Notes: generated by a model not told the origin, from the sequence alone. Counted from the first letter of the stretch, positions 1 through 7,725 are shown. The stretch: DNA of 64,000 nt from Flavobacterium commune (GCF_001857965.1 NZ_CP017774.1:2604001-2668000), one strand, 5' to 3'. A program made the numbers and translations.

Positions 1-1
1 A

Positions 2-307
2 GCCAGGGCTAAAAATTTTCTTCAGGTATTTCCGGAAATTCAAAAACGCCTTCAAAATAGAGTGGTTGTAGCGCACAACGAGAGTTTTGATCGCAATGTT
101 TTGTTAAAGTCGATGGATTATTATGGTTTGGATTACGGTAATTTGAATATTGCTTCCCGTTGGGAATGTACCGTGAAAATTTATAAGGCAAAAGGAATAA
201 AACCTACCAAGCTCAGTGATTGTTGCCGCGAAATGAAAATCCAACTGAATCATCACGAAGCATTGTCTGATGCCAGGGCTTGCGCTCAATTGTATTTGAA
301 GCGATAA
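2..307 (+). CDS. DnaQ-like 3'-5' exonuclease, 3' fragment
   Basis: The open frame enters from the left edge, so the N-terminus is missing; 101 residues remain. Visible are an Exo II-like motif (VVAHNESFD, around residues 22-30) and the Exo III epsilon motif HxAxxD (HEALSD, residues 85-90), which together mark the DEDDh exonuclease family that includes the DNA polymerase III epsilon subunit. The first acidic motif (DxE) lies outside the window. The family removes nucleotides from DNA 3' ends. Whether this is the replicative proofreading subunit or a stand-alone exonuclease cannot be told from the fragment. A GTG at 62 is an internal valine and not a start. Confidence 0.85.
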   Translation, partial: ARAKNFLQVFPEIQKRLQNRVVVAHNESFDRNVLLKSMDYYGLDYGNLNIASRWECTVKIYKAKGIKPTKLSDCCREMKIQLNHHEALSDARACAQLYLKR

Positions 308-380
308 GAAATTTTATTCCAAAGTTAATAGCGTAAGTTTTTTCATTAAATTAGTGTGCTAACTTTTTTAGGTCATTAAG

Positions 381-1652
381 ATGAAAGAAGATTTTTTACA
401 TTATCTCTGGAAATTCAGGAAGTTTGATACGCTCTATTTAAAAACTACCGCCGGGCAGGAAATTTCAATTATTACTGTTGGTCAGTATTTGCAGCAAGCA
501 GGTCCTGATTTTTTTAATGCTCAAATTTCCATTGGAAACCAAAAGTGGGCGGGTAATGTCGAAATTCACCTGAAATCATCGGACTGGTATGTGCATCATC
601 ATGAAAATGACATGGCTTATGAAAATGTAATTCTTCATGTAGTTTGGGAACATGATGTGGAAGTTTTTAGAAAAAACAATTCGGAGATTCCGGTTTTGGA
701 ACTTAAGAATTATGTTAGTAAGGAAGTTTTAGCTAATTATCAAAGATTAGTTGCACCAAAATCATGGATTTTTTGCGAAAAACAACTAAAGTATTTTGAT
801 GATTTTGTTTTGAAAAATTGGCAGGAACGTTTGTTTTTTGAACGGTTAGAGCGAAAATCAAAGGCTATATATGATTTATTAGAACAAACCAATAGGGATT
901 GGGAAGCTGTCTTGTTTTGTATGCTGGCTAAAAATTTCGGTTTGAATACTAATGGTGAAGTTTTTCTGAAAATTGCCCAATCAATTCCTTTTTCAGTTAT
1001 AAGAAAAGAAAGTTTTGAAGTCGAAAATTTAGAAGCGCTATTGTTTGGTCAAGCGGCTTTATTGCAGGCAGAAAAGGAAGATACTTATTTTAAGGATTTA
1101 AAATTTCGCTATTTTTATTTGCTTCACAAATACCAATTGGAATCTAAAAATGAAGGACAAGTACAGTTTTTTAAACATCGTCCGGATAATTTTCCCACGA
1201 TTCGATTGTCACAATTGGCTCATTTGTATCATATTCATCAAAATCTTTTTTCGAAAATTAATAGTGTTTCTTCGATAGCAACTATTTATCAATTGTTTCA
1301 ACTGGGAACTTCGGTTTATTGGGAAACGCATTATCAATTTGATAAAGTGAGTCCGAAGAAGTCAAAGAAATTATCAAGATCTTTTGTCGATTTAGTATTG
1401 ATTAATACGATTATCCCTATTCAGTTTGCGTATGCTAAAAGTCTGGGAAAGGAAGTGACTGAGGATTTGATGGCAATGTTAGTGGAGGTTGCTCCTGAGA
1501 AAAATGCAATTATTGATAAGTTTGAATCGTTTGGTGTAAAAGCCAGTAATTCGTTTGAAACACAATCTTTGTTGCAATTAAAGAATGAATATTGTGTTAG
1601 CGGAAAATGTTTAGACTGTGCTATAGGAATGGAGTTGTTGAAGAGTGGTTAA
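381..1652 (+). CDS. DUF2851 family protein
   Basis: A 423-residue protein recognised as the Bacteroidota DUF2851 family from its N-terminal block (LHYLWKFRKFD, then QAGPDFFNAQI and GNVEIHLKSSDW). Function unknown. The C-terminus carries a small cysteine cluster (CVSGKCLDCAIG, about residues 405-416) that could bind a metal; that is inference. No signal peptide or membrane segment is seen, so it is probably cytoplasmic. Full length for the family. The following PspC-like gene has its own promoter-like element overlapping the end of this gene. Confidence 0.85.
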   Translation: MKEDFLHYLWKFRKFDTLYLKTTAGQEISIITVGQYLQQAGPDFFNAQISIGNQKWAGNVEIHLKSSDWYVHHHENDMAYENVILHVVWEHDVEVFRKNNSEIPVLELKNYVSKEVLANYQRLVAPKSWIFCEKQLKYFDDFVLKNWQERLFFERLERKSKAIYDLLEQTNRDWEAVLFCMLAKNFGLNTNGEVFLKIAQSIPFSVIRKESFEVENLEALLFGQAALLQAEKEDTYFKDLKFRYFYLLHKYQLESKNEGQVQFFKHRPDNFPTIRLSQLAHLYHIHQNLFSKINSVSSIATIYQLFQLGTSVYWETHYQFDKVSPKKSKKLSRSFVDLVLINTIIPIQFAYAKSLGKEVTEDLMAMLVEVAPEKNAIIDKFESFGVKASNSFETQSLLQLKNEYCVSGKCLDCAIGMELLKSG

Positions 1653-1666
1653 TGATTCTATTTTTG

Positions 1667-1674
1667 TAATTTTG
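1667..1674 (+). promoter_or_regulatory. Promoter -7 element for PspC-like gene
   Basis: TAATTTTG matches the Bacteroidota -7 consensus TAnnTTTG and lies 30 bp before the chosen ATG at 1705. No good TTG/TTTG -33 element is found at 17-23 bp spacing, so support is partial. Confidence 0.45.
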
Positions 1675-1704
1675 TCCAAAAATTTAAAAAAAAACAGTAT
1701 TTCA

Positions 1705-1932
1705 ATGTCGGCTATAATCAAACTTAAGTTTTTTTTCGAAAAATATGGTTTTCATGTTTCTTCACGTCTTGCCGATAAACTGGGCATGCGGGTTACAAGT
1801 GTGCGTTTGTTTTTTATTTATATTTCTTTTGTAACCGTTGGATTAGGATTTGGAGTGTATTTAACACTTGCATTTTGGATTCGACTAAAGGATTTGATTA
1901 GAGCTAAACGGACATCAGTTTTTGATTTATAA
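1705..1932 (+). CDS. PspC domain family protein
   Basis: A 75-residue protein with a PspC-type fold: a short amphipathic N-terminus followed by one or two hydrophobic segments (about residues 30-60). PspC-domain proteins are small inner-membrane proteins linked to envelope stress in proteobacteria; the role in Bacteroidota is not established. The frame is open back to 1645, overlapping the DUF2851 gene, but ATG 1705 is preferred because it gives a conventional N-terminus and follows the -7 element at 1667-1674. A strong terminator follows immediately. Confidence 0.8.
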   Translation: MSAIIKLKFFFEKYGFHVSSRLADKLGMRVTSVRLFFIYISFVTVGLGFGVYLTLAFWIRLKDLIRAKRTSVFDL

Positions 1933-1935
1933 AAA

Positions 1936-1974
1936 AAATCCCTCTGAAAATTTTAATTTCAGAGGGATTTTTTT
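1936..1974. terminator. Bidirectional rho-independent terminator
   Basis: Perfect 14-bp stem (1936-1949 with 1957-1970; core ATCCCTCTGAAA) around a short A/T loop, with A-run before and T-run after, so it can serve both the PspC-like gene and the convergent permease gene. Confidence 0.9.
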
Positions 1975-1989
1975 AGGTTTTTTATGGTA

Positions 1990-3471
1990 TTATTTTTTCT
2001 CTTCGGGATTGTTTAAAACACTGTTTTTTCTACTAAAAGAAAAATAGACAATGACTCCAAGTCCCATCCAGATAAAAAGTCGCATCCAGTTTACCCATCC
2101 CAGTCCGTACATCATTGCTAAGCATACAAGAGCACCTAGTATTGGTACAAATGGTACAAATGGGGTTTTGAATTCGCGAACCATATCGGGCTCTTTTTTT
2201 CTTAGAATAATTACCGAGATGCAAACAAGAACAAATGCAAATAAAGTTCCTATACTGGTCATGTCTCCTACGATGTCTCCGGGAATAAATGCCGCAAATC
2301 CGCCAACGATTATAAGAATTGCAAGATTGGCTTTGTATGGCGTTTTGAATTTAGGATGTATATCGCTAAACATTTTAGGCAATAATCCATCTCTACCCAT
2401 AGCATAAAAAACTCTTGATTGTCCTAAAAGTAAAACCAGAATTACCGAAGAGAATCCTGCCAGAATAGCTATCGTAACAAATTCTCCAAGCCATTCATAT
2501 CCTATCATGTATTTGTTTATGGCAAATGCTACTGAGGCTTCTTTACCGCCTGTTCTAAAATCTTCTACTGTAGCAACACCTGTAAGAACGTGTGCAAAAA
2601 GAATATATAACACGGTACAGATTGCTAATGAACCTAAGATTCCAATTGGCATTGCCTTTTTTGGGTTTTTGGTTTCCTGTGCTGCAGTACTTACCGCATC
2701 AAAGCCAATGAAAGCGAAGAAAACGGTACCGGCTGCTCCAAGGATTCCCATTATTCCTCCAAAAGAATGATCAATTCCATGTTCGTCAGTAAAAACAGAA
2801 CTTTGCGGTATGTATGGAGTGTGATTAACCGGATTAATGAATTTCCATCCGATATATATGATAAGGATTACGATAGTTGTTTTTAGAATAACAATTAAAC
2901 CGTTAACAAAAGCCGATTCCTGAATTCCTTTAATTAATAATAAGCTAATAACTGTAACTATAAATAAAGCCGGTAAATTAATGATTCCCTGAACACCTTC
3001 CGGAGAAGTTTGAAATGGGGAGTGTGAGAATTCATAGGGGATTGGGCTGGTATGTAAAATGTTTACCAATAAATCATTAAGGTATTCACTCCAGGCAATT
3101 CCTACTGTGGCTCCTCCTACAGCATATTCTAAAATTAAATCCCAGCCAATAATCCAGGCCAGAAATTCGCCCATTGTTGCATAGGTATAAGTGTAGGCAC
3201 TTCCCGAAATAGGTATTGAAGAAGATAATTCGGCATAGCAAAGTCCTGCCAAAGCACAACCAATGGCTGCAACAACAAAGGCTAAGGTTACTGATGGACC
3301 GGCACTTTGTGCTGCGGCTGTAGCGGTTCTTACAAATAATCCGGCGCCAATAATTGCTCCAATTCCTAAAGCGATTAAAGACCAGGCTGTAAGGGTTCTT
3401 TTTAATCCTTTTTCAGAATCTTCTGCTTCGGCTAAGAGTTTGATTAGTGGTTTCTTGTTCCAAATAGACAT
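1990..3471 (-). CDS. APC-superfamily amino acid permease
   Basis: A 493-residue polytopic inner-membrane protein with about 12-13 hydrophobic segments. The N-terminal signature (LIALGIGAIIGAGLFV, about residues 32-47, then GPSVTLAFVVAAIGC) is typical of the cationic amino acid transporter/YfnA branch of the amino acid-polyamine-organocation family. The protein probably exchanges or imports amino acids using ion gradients; the substrate cannot be read from sequence. It is monocistronic between a shared terminator and its own promoter (3500-3529). Start ATG at 3471. Confidence 0.88.
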   Translation of the reverse strand: MSIWNKKPLIKLLAEAEDSEKGLKRTLTAWSLIALGIGAIIGAGLFVRTATAAAQSAGPSVTLAFVVAAIGCALAGLCYAELSSSIPISGSAYTYTYATMGEFLAWIIGWDLILEYAVGGATVGIAWSEYLNDLLVNILHTSPIPYEFSHSPFQTSPEGVQGIINLPALFIVTVISLLLIKGIQESAFVNGLIVILKTTIVILIIYIGWKFINPVNHTPYIPQSSVFTDEHGIDHSFGGIMGILGAAGTVFFAFIGFDAVSTAAQETKNPKKAMPIGILGSLAICTVLYILFAHVLTGVATVEDFRTGGKEASVAFAINKYMIGYEWLGEFVTIAILAGFSSVILVLLLGQSRVFYAMGRDGLLPKMFSDIHPKFKTPYKANLAILIIVGGFAAFIPGDIVGDMTSIGTLFAFVLVCISVIILRKKEPDMVREFKTPFVPFVPILGALVCLAMMYGLGWVNWMRLFIWMGLGVIVYFSFSRKNSVLNNPEEKK

Positions 3472-3499
3472 GGTTTTGAGGTTTGTTATTGTTAAGTGC

Positions 3500-3529
3500 C
3501 AAATGTATTATTTTTTATGAAAAGAACAA
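3500..3529 (-). promoter_or_regulatory. Promoter for APC permease
   Basis: On the minus strand: TTG (complement of 3527-3529), 19 bp, then TACATTTG (complement of 3500-3507). This fits the Bacteroidota TTG-N19-TAnnTTTG promoter, placed 29 bp upstream of the permease ATG. Confidence 0.7.
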
Positions 3530-3656
3530 TGACTTTGGATTTAAGTTGTCGTATTAATGTTAAAGTTGTTTTTATTTTGGGTTTTCTTTATGATTGGTTA
3601 GTTTTAGGTATTTATTTTTTATATTTAGTTGCAAAAAACTCATTTAGCAGCTACCG

Positions 3657-4547
3657 ATGAATTTTAAAACAATCAGGAACTATTTTAATTTTTCGAAAGA
3701 CCAACAAAAGGGAATCTTTTTGTTGTTTTTTGTGATTATTGTATTGCAATTGGCTTGTTATTTTATGGATTTTAAAACCACGTCCGTAATTGATTCAGAG
3801 GGGAAAAAATGGCTTGCACTTGAGGCCCCAATAGATTCAATAGAACATCATTTAAAGGATAGTGTTCCTAAAATATACCCTTTTAATCCTAATTTTATCA
3901 CCGATTATAAAGGGTATAAGTTAGGGATGTCGGTAGCGGAAATAGACAGATTACATACTTTTAGGGAAGGAAATAAATATGTGAATTCGGCCAAGGAATT
4001 TCAGGCAGTAACCGGAGTTTCGGATTCTTTGTTAAAAGTGATAGCGCCTTATTTTAAATTTCCTGATTGGGTAAAAAATAAACCGACATCTAAATTAGTT
4101 GCCTTTTCGAATACAAAATCAGAACATTTTTCGAGAAAAGAAAAAATAGTTGTGAAAGATATTAATCAGGCGACTCAGGAAGATTTGATTAAAGTCTATG
4201 GAATAGGAGATGCAATTTCGATGCGAATTTTGAAATTTAAAGAAAGTTTGGGCGGATTTGTTTCGATGGAACAAATGAAAGATGTCTGGGGTTTGTCGCC
4301 CGAAGTGATTGAACATTTGAATGCTTCTTTTAAGGTTGGAACGACTTCGAATATAAAAAAAATCGATATTAATAATGCTTCCGTAAAAGAATTAGCGCAG
4401 TTTCCGTATTTCAAATATAGCTTGGCTAGAGAGATTGTGATTTACAGGAGTATGAATGGAGATATTAAAAATGCAAGCGATTTAACAAAAATTAAAGGAA
4501 TGTCTATTGAGAATGCAAATATTATAGCCTTATATTTGGACTTTTAA
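3657..4547 (+). CDS. Helix-hairpin-helix (ComEA-like) protein
   Basis: A 296-residue protein with a short cytoplasmic N-terminus, one membrane segment (about residues 20-37) and repeated helix-hairpin-helix units: one around 160-215 (DINQATQEDL...GIGDAISMRIL) and one around 228-290 (DINNASVKEL...IKGMSIENA), with a degenerate unit around 85-130. HhH pairs bind DNA non-specifically, as in the ComEA uptake receptor. A membrane-anchored DNA-binding role is inferred; no competence genes are adjacent. It is followed after 12 bp by an acyl-CoA dehydrogenase gene, so the two may be co-transcribed. Confidence 0.8.
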   Translation: MNFKTIRNYFNFSKDQQKGIFLLFFVIIVLQLACYFMDFKTTSVIDSEGKKWLALEAPIDSIEHHLKDSVPKIYPFNPNFITDYKGYKLGMSVAEIDRLHTFREGNKYVNSAKEFQAVTGVSDSLLKVIAPYFKFPDWVKNKPTSKLVAFSNTKSEHFSRKEKIVVKDINQATQEDLIKVYGIGDAISMRILKFKESLGGFVSMEQMKDVWGLSPEVIEHLNASFKVGTTSNIKKIDINNASVKELAQFPYFKYSLAREIVIYRSMNGDIKNASDLTKIKGMSIENANIIALYLDF

Positions 4548-4559
4548 AAAAAAGCCATA

Positions 4560-5705
4560 ATGATGTATTTTGATTACAGTGAAACACAAAATATGATTGC
4601 TCAATCTATAAGGGATTTTGCAGAAAAAAATATTAAACCTTACATAATGGAATGGGACGAGGCTCAGGTTTTTCCGGTTCCCTTGTTTAGACAATTAGGT
4701 GAAATGGGGTTTATGGGGGTTTTGGTTCCAGAAGAATTAGGAGGTTCGGGTTTGGGTTATCATGAATATATTACTATAGTTGAAGAAATTTCTAAAGTAG
4801 ATCCATCTATAGGATTGTCGGTAGCGGCACATAATTCTTTGTGTACAAATCACATTTTGACTTTTGGGAACGAAGAACAAAAAAAGAAATGGATTCCTAA
4901 GTTGGCTTCAGGTGAACATATTGGTGCCTGGGGATTGACGGAACACAATACGGGTTCGGATGCAGGAGGTATGAATACTACGGCAAAAAAAGACGGAGAT
5001 CATTGGGTTGTAAACGGAGCTAAAAATTTTATCACTCATGCTATTTCTGGTGATATCGCTGTGGTGGTGGTTAGAACTGGAGAGAAAGGCGATTCTAAAG
5101 GGATGACTGCTTTTGTTTTTGAAAAAGGAACTCCAGGTTTTTCTTCGGGAAAAAAAGAAAATAAACTGGGAATGCGTGCCAGTGAAACAGCCGAATTAAT
5201 TTTTGATAATTGTCGAATTCCGGATGCAAACCGATTAGGTGAAGTAGGGGAAGGCTTTGTTCAGGCGATGAAAATTCTCGATGGAGGAAGGATTTCTATT
5301 GGAGCCCTGTCATTAGGAATAGCAAAAGGGGCCTATGAGGCAGCATTAAAATATTCGAAAGAAAGACATCAGTTTGGAAAAGCGATTTCAGAATTTCAGG
5401 GAGTTTCATTCAAATTAGTCGATATGGCTACTGAAATTGAAGCTTCGGAATTGTTGTTGCATAAGGCTGCTTTCTTAAAACAACAACATCGTGCAGTGAC
5501 TACGGCTGGTGCAATGGCTAAGATGTACGCTTCTGAGATGTGTGTGAAAGTGGCTAATGAAGCGGTTCAAATACATGGAGGTTATGGTTATACTAAGGAT
5601 TATCCTGTGGAGAAATTTTACAGAGATGCTAAGCTGTGTACTATAGGAGAAGGAACTACCGAAATTCAAAAGGTAGTGATTTCAAGAAATTTGTTGAAGG
5701 GTTAG
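4560..5705 (+). CDS. Acyl-CoA dehydrogenase
   Basis: A 381-residue flavoprotein of the acyl-CoA dehydrogenase family, which introduces the alpha-beta double bond into acyl-CoA using FAD and passes electrons to ETF. Recognisable are the FAD-binding block (GLTEHNTGSDAGGM, about 124-137), the RHQFGK region, and the C-terminal IHGGYGYTKDYPVEKFYRDA followed by IGEGTTEIQ, where the glutamate of EGT is the expected catalytic base of short/medium-chain and butyryl-CoA enzymes. Length is normal. ATG 4560 and ATG 4563 are both possible. The chain length of the substrate cannot be decided here. Confidence 0.92.
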   Translation: MMYFDYSETQNMIAQSIRDFAEKNIKPYIMEWDEAQVFPVPLFRQLGEMGFMGVLVPEELGGSGLGYHEYITIVEEISKVDPSIGLSVAAHNSLCTNHILTFGNEEQKKKWIPKLASGEHIGAWGLTEHNTGSDAGGMNTTAKKDGDHWVVNGAKNFITHAISGDIAVVVVRTGEKGDSKGMTAFVFEKGTPGFSSGKKENKLGMRASETAELIFDNCRIPDANRLGEVGEGFVQAMKILDGGRISIGALSLGIAKGAYEAALKYSKERHQFGKAISEFQGVSFKLVDMATEIEASELLLHKAAFLKQQHRAVTTAGAMAKMYASEMCVKVANEAVQIHGGYGYTKDYPVEKFYRDAKLCTIGEGTTEIQKVVISRNLLKG

Positions 5706-5724
5706 AAGTCCCGATAGCTATCGG
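5703..5724. repeat. Short palindromic repeat (CCGATAGCTATCGG)
   Basis: A perfect 14-bp palindrome at 5711-5724, preceded by AGAAGTC. The left flank (GAAGTCCCGA) recurs in the long hairpin at 47260-47297 read on the minus strand, suggesting one repeat family. It lies just after the acyl-CoA dehydrogenase stop; without a clear T-run it is not a typical terminator. Confidence 0.6.
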
Positions 5725-5804
5725 AGAAAGTTGGAAGTTTTAAGTGAGTCTGTTTTCTTTTTTCTGTGTTCCTTATTCTTTTTGAAATAATTTACAATTA
5801 ATGA

Positions 5805-5835
5805 TTTGTAATTCATAATTAATTTTCTACTTTTG
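5805..5835 (+). promoter_or_regulatory. Promoter of rpsU
   Basis: TTTG (5805-5808), exactly 19 bp, then TACTTTTG (5828-5835): an essentially ideal Bacteroidota housekeeping promoter 30 bp before the rpsU start codon. Confidence 0.85.
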
Positions 5836-5848
5836 CAGCCTTAACGAG

Positions 5849-5856
5849 AGGAGGTG
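5849..5856 (+). promoter_or_regulatory. Strong Shine-Dalgarno of rpsU
   Basis: AGGAGGTG is fully complementary to the usual 16S rRNA 3' end and sits 8 nt before the ATG at 5865. Such sequences are essentially absent from the other genes in this window. In Flavobacterium, bS21 helps hide the anti-Shine-Dalgarno on the ribosome, and a strong site on rpsU mRNA is understood to allow bS21-lacking ribosomes to translate it, which gives autoregulation. Confidence 0.85.
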
Positions 5857-5864
5857 TCAAAATT

Positions 5865-6059
5865 ATGTTAATTATACCAATTAAAGACGGAGAAAATATC
5901 GATAGAGCACTAAAGCGCTATAAAAGAAAATTTGATAAAACTGGAACAGTTCGTCAATTAAGAGCACGTACTGCTTTTATTAAACCGTCAGTTAAAAATA
6001 GAATGAAATTCCAGAAAGCGGCTTACATTCAAGGTTTGAAAGATAGCTTAGAGAGTTAA
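5865..6059 (+). CDS. rpsU: 30S ribosomal protein bS21
   Basis: A 64-residue basic protein with the bS21 pattern (MLIIPIKDGENIDRALKRYK, then KFDKTG and a basic C-terminus). It is a small-subunit protein near the anti-Shine-Dalgarno; in Flavobacteriia it helps sequester the 16S 3' tail. It has its own ideal promoter, an exceptional Shine-Dalgarno and a downstream terminator, so it can be an independently regulated unit. Confidence 0.97.
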   Translation: MLIIPIKDGENIDRALKRYKRKFDKTGTVRQLRARTAFIKPSVKNRMKFQKAAYIQGLKDSLES

Positions 6060-6085
6060 TAAGTTTTTTTTGGAAACAAAATAAT

Positions 6086-6133
6086 ACCGTTAGTGGTCAG
6101 ATTTTTTATAAATTTGATGCTAACGGTTTTTTT
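6086..6133 (+). terminator. Terminator of rpsU abutting xerC start
   Basis: Stem ACCGTTAG (6086-6093) with CTAACGGT (6120-6127), extended by weaker inner pairing (TCAGAT with ATTTGA), then seven T to 6133. The T-run ends exactly at the xerC ATG (6134). The loop side contains TAAATTTG (6109-6116), a match to the -7 consensus that could start xerC transcripts. Confidence 0.7.
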
Positions 6134-7042
6134 ATGGCTACAAATTTAGAGGCATTTGCGGATTATCTTAAAAAGGAGAAAAAATATTCTCCACATACTG
6201 TATGTGCTTACGTGAAAGATGTGTCTGAATTTCAGAGTTATAATTTAGCTGATTTTGAGCAGGAGAATGTTGATTGTGTTGATTATGTTCAAATTCGATC
6301 GTGGGTAGTGCTTTTGGTTGAAAACGGTTTGTCGACTATTTCTGTAAATAGAAAGGTGGCTTCTTTGAAGGCGTATTATAAATTTCTTTTAAAAATAAAA
6401 CAGATAGAGGTTAGTCCTTTATTGAAGCATAAATCTTTAAAGGTGTCTAAGAGGGTTCAGATTCCTTTTTCTGAGAAAGAGTTGTTGGGTGTTTTGGAGG
6501 ATGTTGAGTTGGAGGAAGGTTTTGAAGGAGTTAGGGATAGGTTGTTGGTGGAGTTGTTGTATTCTACAGGGATGAGGAGGTCGGAATTGATTCATTTAAA
6601 GATAGATGCGGTTGATTTTTCTAATTCGACAATTAAGGTTTTGGGAAAAAGGAATAAAGAGCGAATAATTCCGGTATTGGTTGTGGTGTTAAAACAAATG
6701 CAGTTGTATTTAAAGGAGAGGGGTGATTTGGAGTTGATTAAGGATAGGGACTATTTTTTTCTAACAAAAAAAGGGTTAAAATTAAGTGAATCGTTTGTGT
6801 ATCGATTAATAAATTCATACTTTAGTAAAGTCTCGGAAAAGGTAAAAAAGAGTCCGCACATGTTAAGGCATACGTTTGCGACTCATTTGTTGAATAACGG
6901 GGCTGATTTGAATTCTGTTAAAGAGTTATTAGGGCATTCTAGTTTGGCTTCGACGCAGGTTTATACTCATAATAGTTTATTAGAGTTGAAAAAAGTCCAT
7001 GCTGTAGCGCATCCTAGAGGTGGTGATGATTCTAAAGTTTAA
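6134..7042 (+). CDS. xerC: Tyrosine recombinase XerC
   Basis: A 302-residue tyrosine recombinase that resolves chromosome dimers with XerD at dif. The N-terminal SAM-like core-binding domain spans about 1-90 and the catalytic domain about 105-300. All active-site residues are visible: R148 (GMRRSE), K172 (LGKRNKER), H242 and R245 (HMLRHTF), H268 (LGHSS) and nucleophile Y277 (QVYTH). The location between rpsU and hpf, full length and lack of integrase-type neighbours argue for a housekeeping recombinase and not a mobile-element integrase. Distinguishing XerC from XerD is by context, so less certain. Confidence 0.88.
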   Translation: MATNLEAFADYLKKEKKYSPHTVCAYVKDVSEFQSYNLADFEQENVDCVDYVQIRSWVVLLVENGLSTISVNRKVASLKAYYKFLLKIKQIEVSPLLKHKSLKVSKRVQIPFSEKELLGVLEDVELEEGFEGVRDRLLVELLYSTGMRRSELIHLKIDAVDFSNSTIKVLGKRNKERIIPVLVVVLKQMQLYLKERGDLELIKDRDYFFLTKKGLKLSESFVYRLINSYFSKVSEKVKKSPHMLRHTFATHLLNNGADLNSVKELLGHSSLASTQVYTHNSLLELKKVHAVAHPRGGDDSKV

Positions 7043-7060
7043 CCATAAAAAATATTAATT

Positions 7061-7363
7061 ATGAAGGTAAATGTTCATGCTGTTAACTTCAATGTTGATG
7101 GAAAGCTAGTAGATTTTGTTCAAGGAAGAATGAATAAGTTGGAAAAATACTATGACAGGGTGGTTTCTTCAGATGTCTATTTGAAAGTAGAGAAGACGAG
7201 TGAGAAAGAAAATAAAATTGTGGAGGTAAAAATTAATGTGCCGGGAGATGATTTTCTGGTAAAAAAACAATGTAAAACTTTTGAAGAAGCTGTTGAGTTG
7301 TCTGCAGAATCATTGGAGCGTTTGCTTGTAAAAAGGAAAGAAAAAATAAGAACTCATATATAA
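7061..7363 (+). CDS. hpf: Ribosome hibernation promoting factor (HPF/YfiA)
   Basis: A 100-residue protein of the HPF/RaiA family (start MKVNVHAVNFNVDGKLVDFV, with the basic C-terminal helix LERLLVKRKEKIRTHI). It binds the small-subunit decoding centre and inactivates ribosomes in stationary phase. It is the short form, with no C-terminal dimerisation domain. Only 18 bp separate it from xerC, so co-transcription is likely. Confidence 0.92.
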   Translation: MKVNVHAVNFNVDGKLVDFVQGRMNKLEKYYDRVVSSDVYLKVEKTSEKENKIVEVKINVPGDDFLVKKQCKTFEEAVELSAESLERLLVKRKEKIRTHI

Positions 7364-7386
7364 ATGAAATTTTTTTCAAAAAATGT

Positions 7387-7416
7387 TTTGATTGAGAGAT
7401 AAAATCTATACATTTG
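7387..7416 (+). promoter_or_regulatory. Promoter of the tRNA-tuf cluster
   Basis: TTTG (7387-7390), 18 bp, TACATTTG (7409-7416): a good Bacteroidota promoter ahead of tRNA-Thr. A hairpin with T-run starts 2 bp after the -7 element. Confidence 0.75.
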
Positions 7417-7417
7417 C

Positions 7418-7445
7418 AGTCCGTTAGAAATAGCGGACTTTTTTT
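7418..7445 (+). terminator. Hairpin/terminator between hpf and tRNA-Thr
   Basis: Stem AGTCCGTTA (7418-7426) with TAGCGGACT (7431-7439; one G-U pair), GAAA tetraloop, seven T. It may end hpf transcripts, or act as an attenuator at the very start of the tRNA transcript, because the adjacent promoter would begin transcription inside its left arm. Confidence 0.75.
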
Positions 7446-7454
7446 ATTGTAAAT

Positions 7455-7531
7455 GCCGATGTAGCTCAGCTGGCTAGAGCAGCTGATTTGTAATCAGCAG
7501 GTCGTGGGTTCGAGTCCCTCTATCGGCTCCA
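7455..7531 (+). tRNA. tRNA-Thr (anticodon TGT)
   Basis: Full cloverleaf: acceptor GCCGATG with TATCGGC, anticodon stem GCTGA/TCAGC with loop TTTGTAA (TGT anticodon), T-loop TTCGAGT. The sequence after the discriminator T reads CCA, so the 3' CCA appears encoded. The T-stem has one T-T mismatch at its second pair. Confidence 0.95.
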
Positions 7532-7588
7532 GATATTCTAAATGCGATTTGGAATAGGTTCTTTAAAATATTGTGATTTTAAAAATTA

Positions 7589-7669
7589 GGGGAGATACTC
7601 AAGCGGCCAACGAGGGCAGACTGTAAATCTGCTGTGTGAACTTCGCAGGTTCGAATCCTGCTCTCCCCA
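7589..7669 (+). tRNA. tRNA-Tyr (anticodon GTA)
   Basis: Class II tRNA with acceptor GGGGAGA/TCTCCCC, anticodon stem GCAGA/TCTGC with loop CTGTAAA (GTA), a long variable arm, and T-arm GCAGG-TTCGAAT-CCTGC. The 3' CCA is not encoded. Confidence 0.95.
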
Positions 7670-7674
7670 CAGGT

Positions 7675-7722
7675 TAAATTTTAGATTGCAGATTCAAAAT
7701 CTGAATTCTAAAATCAGAACTC
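7675..7722. repeat. Degenerate short repeats between tRNA genes
   Basis: Roughly 7-bp periodic sequence (TTAGATT, GCAGATT, then CAAAATCTGAATTCTAAAATC) with a small perfect hairpin CAGATT-CAA-AATCTG. It occupies the place where a tRNA-Gly gene is found in the classic thrU-tyrU-glyT-thrT-tuf order; no Gly cloverleaf is present. Confidence 0.4.
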
Positions 7723-7725
7723 TCT

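Noticed and set aside
6134..7042. XerC as an integrase of a mobile element next to tRNA genes
   Set aside because: The conserved rpsU-xerC-hpf context, full housekeeping length and absence of attachment-site repeats or cargo genes argue against it.
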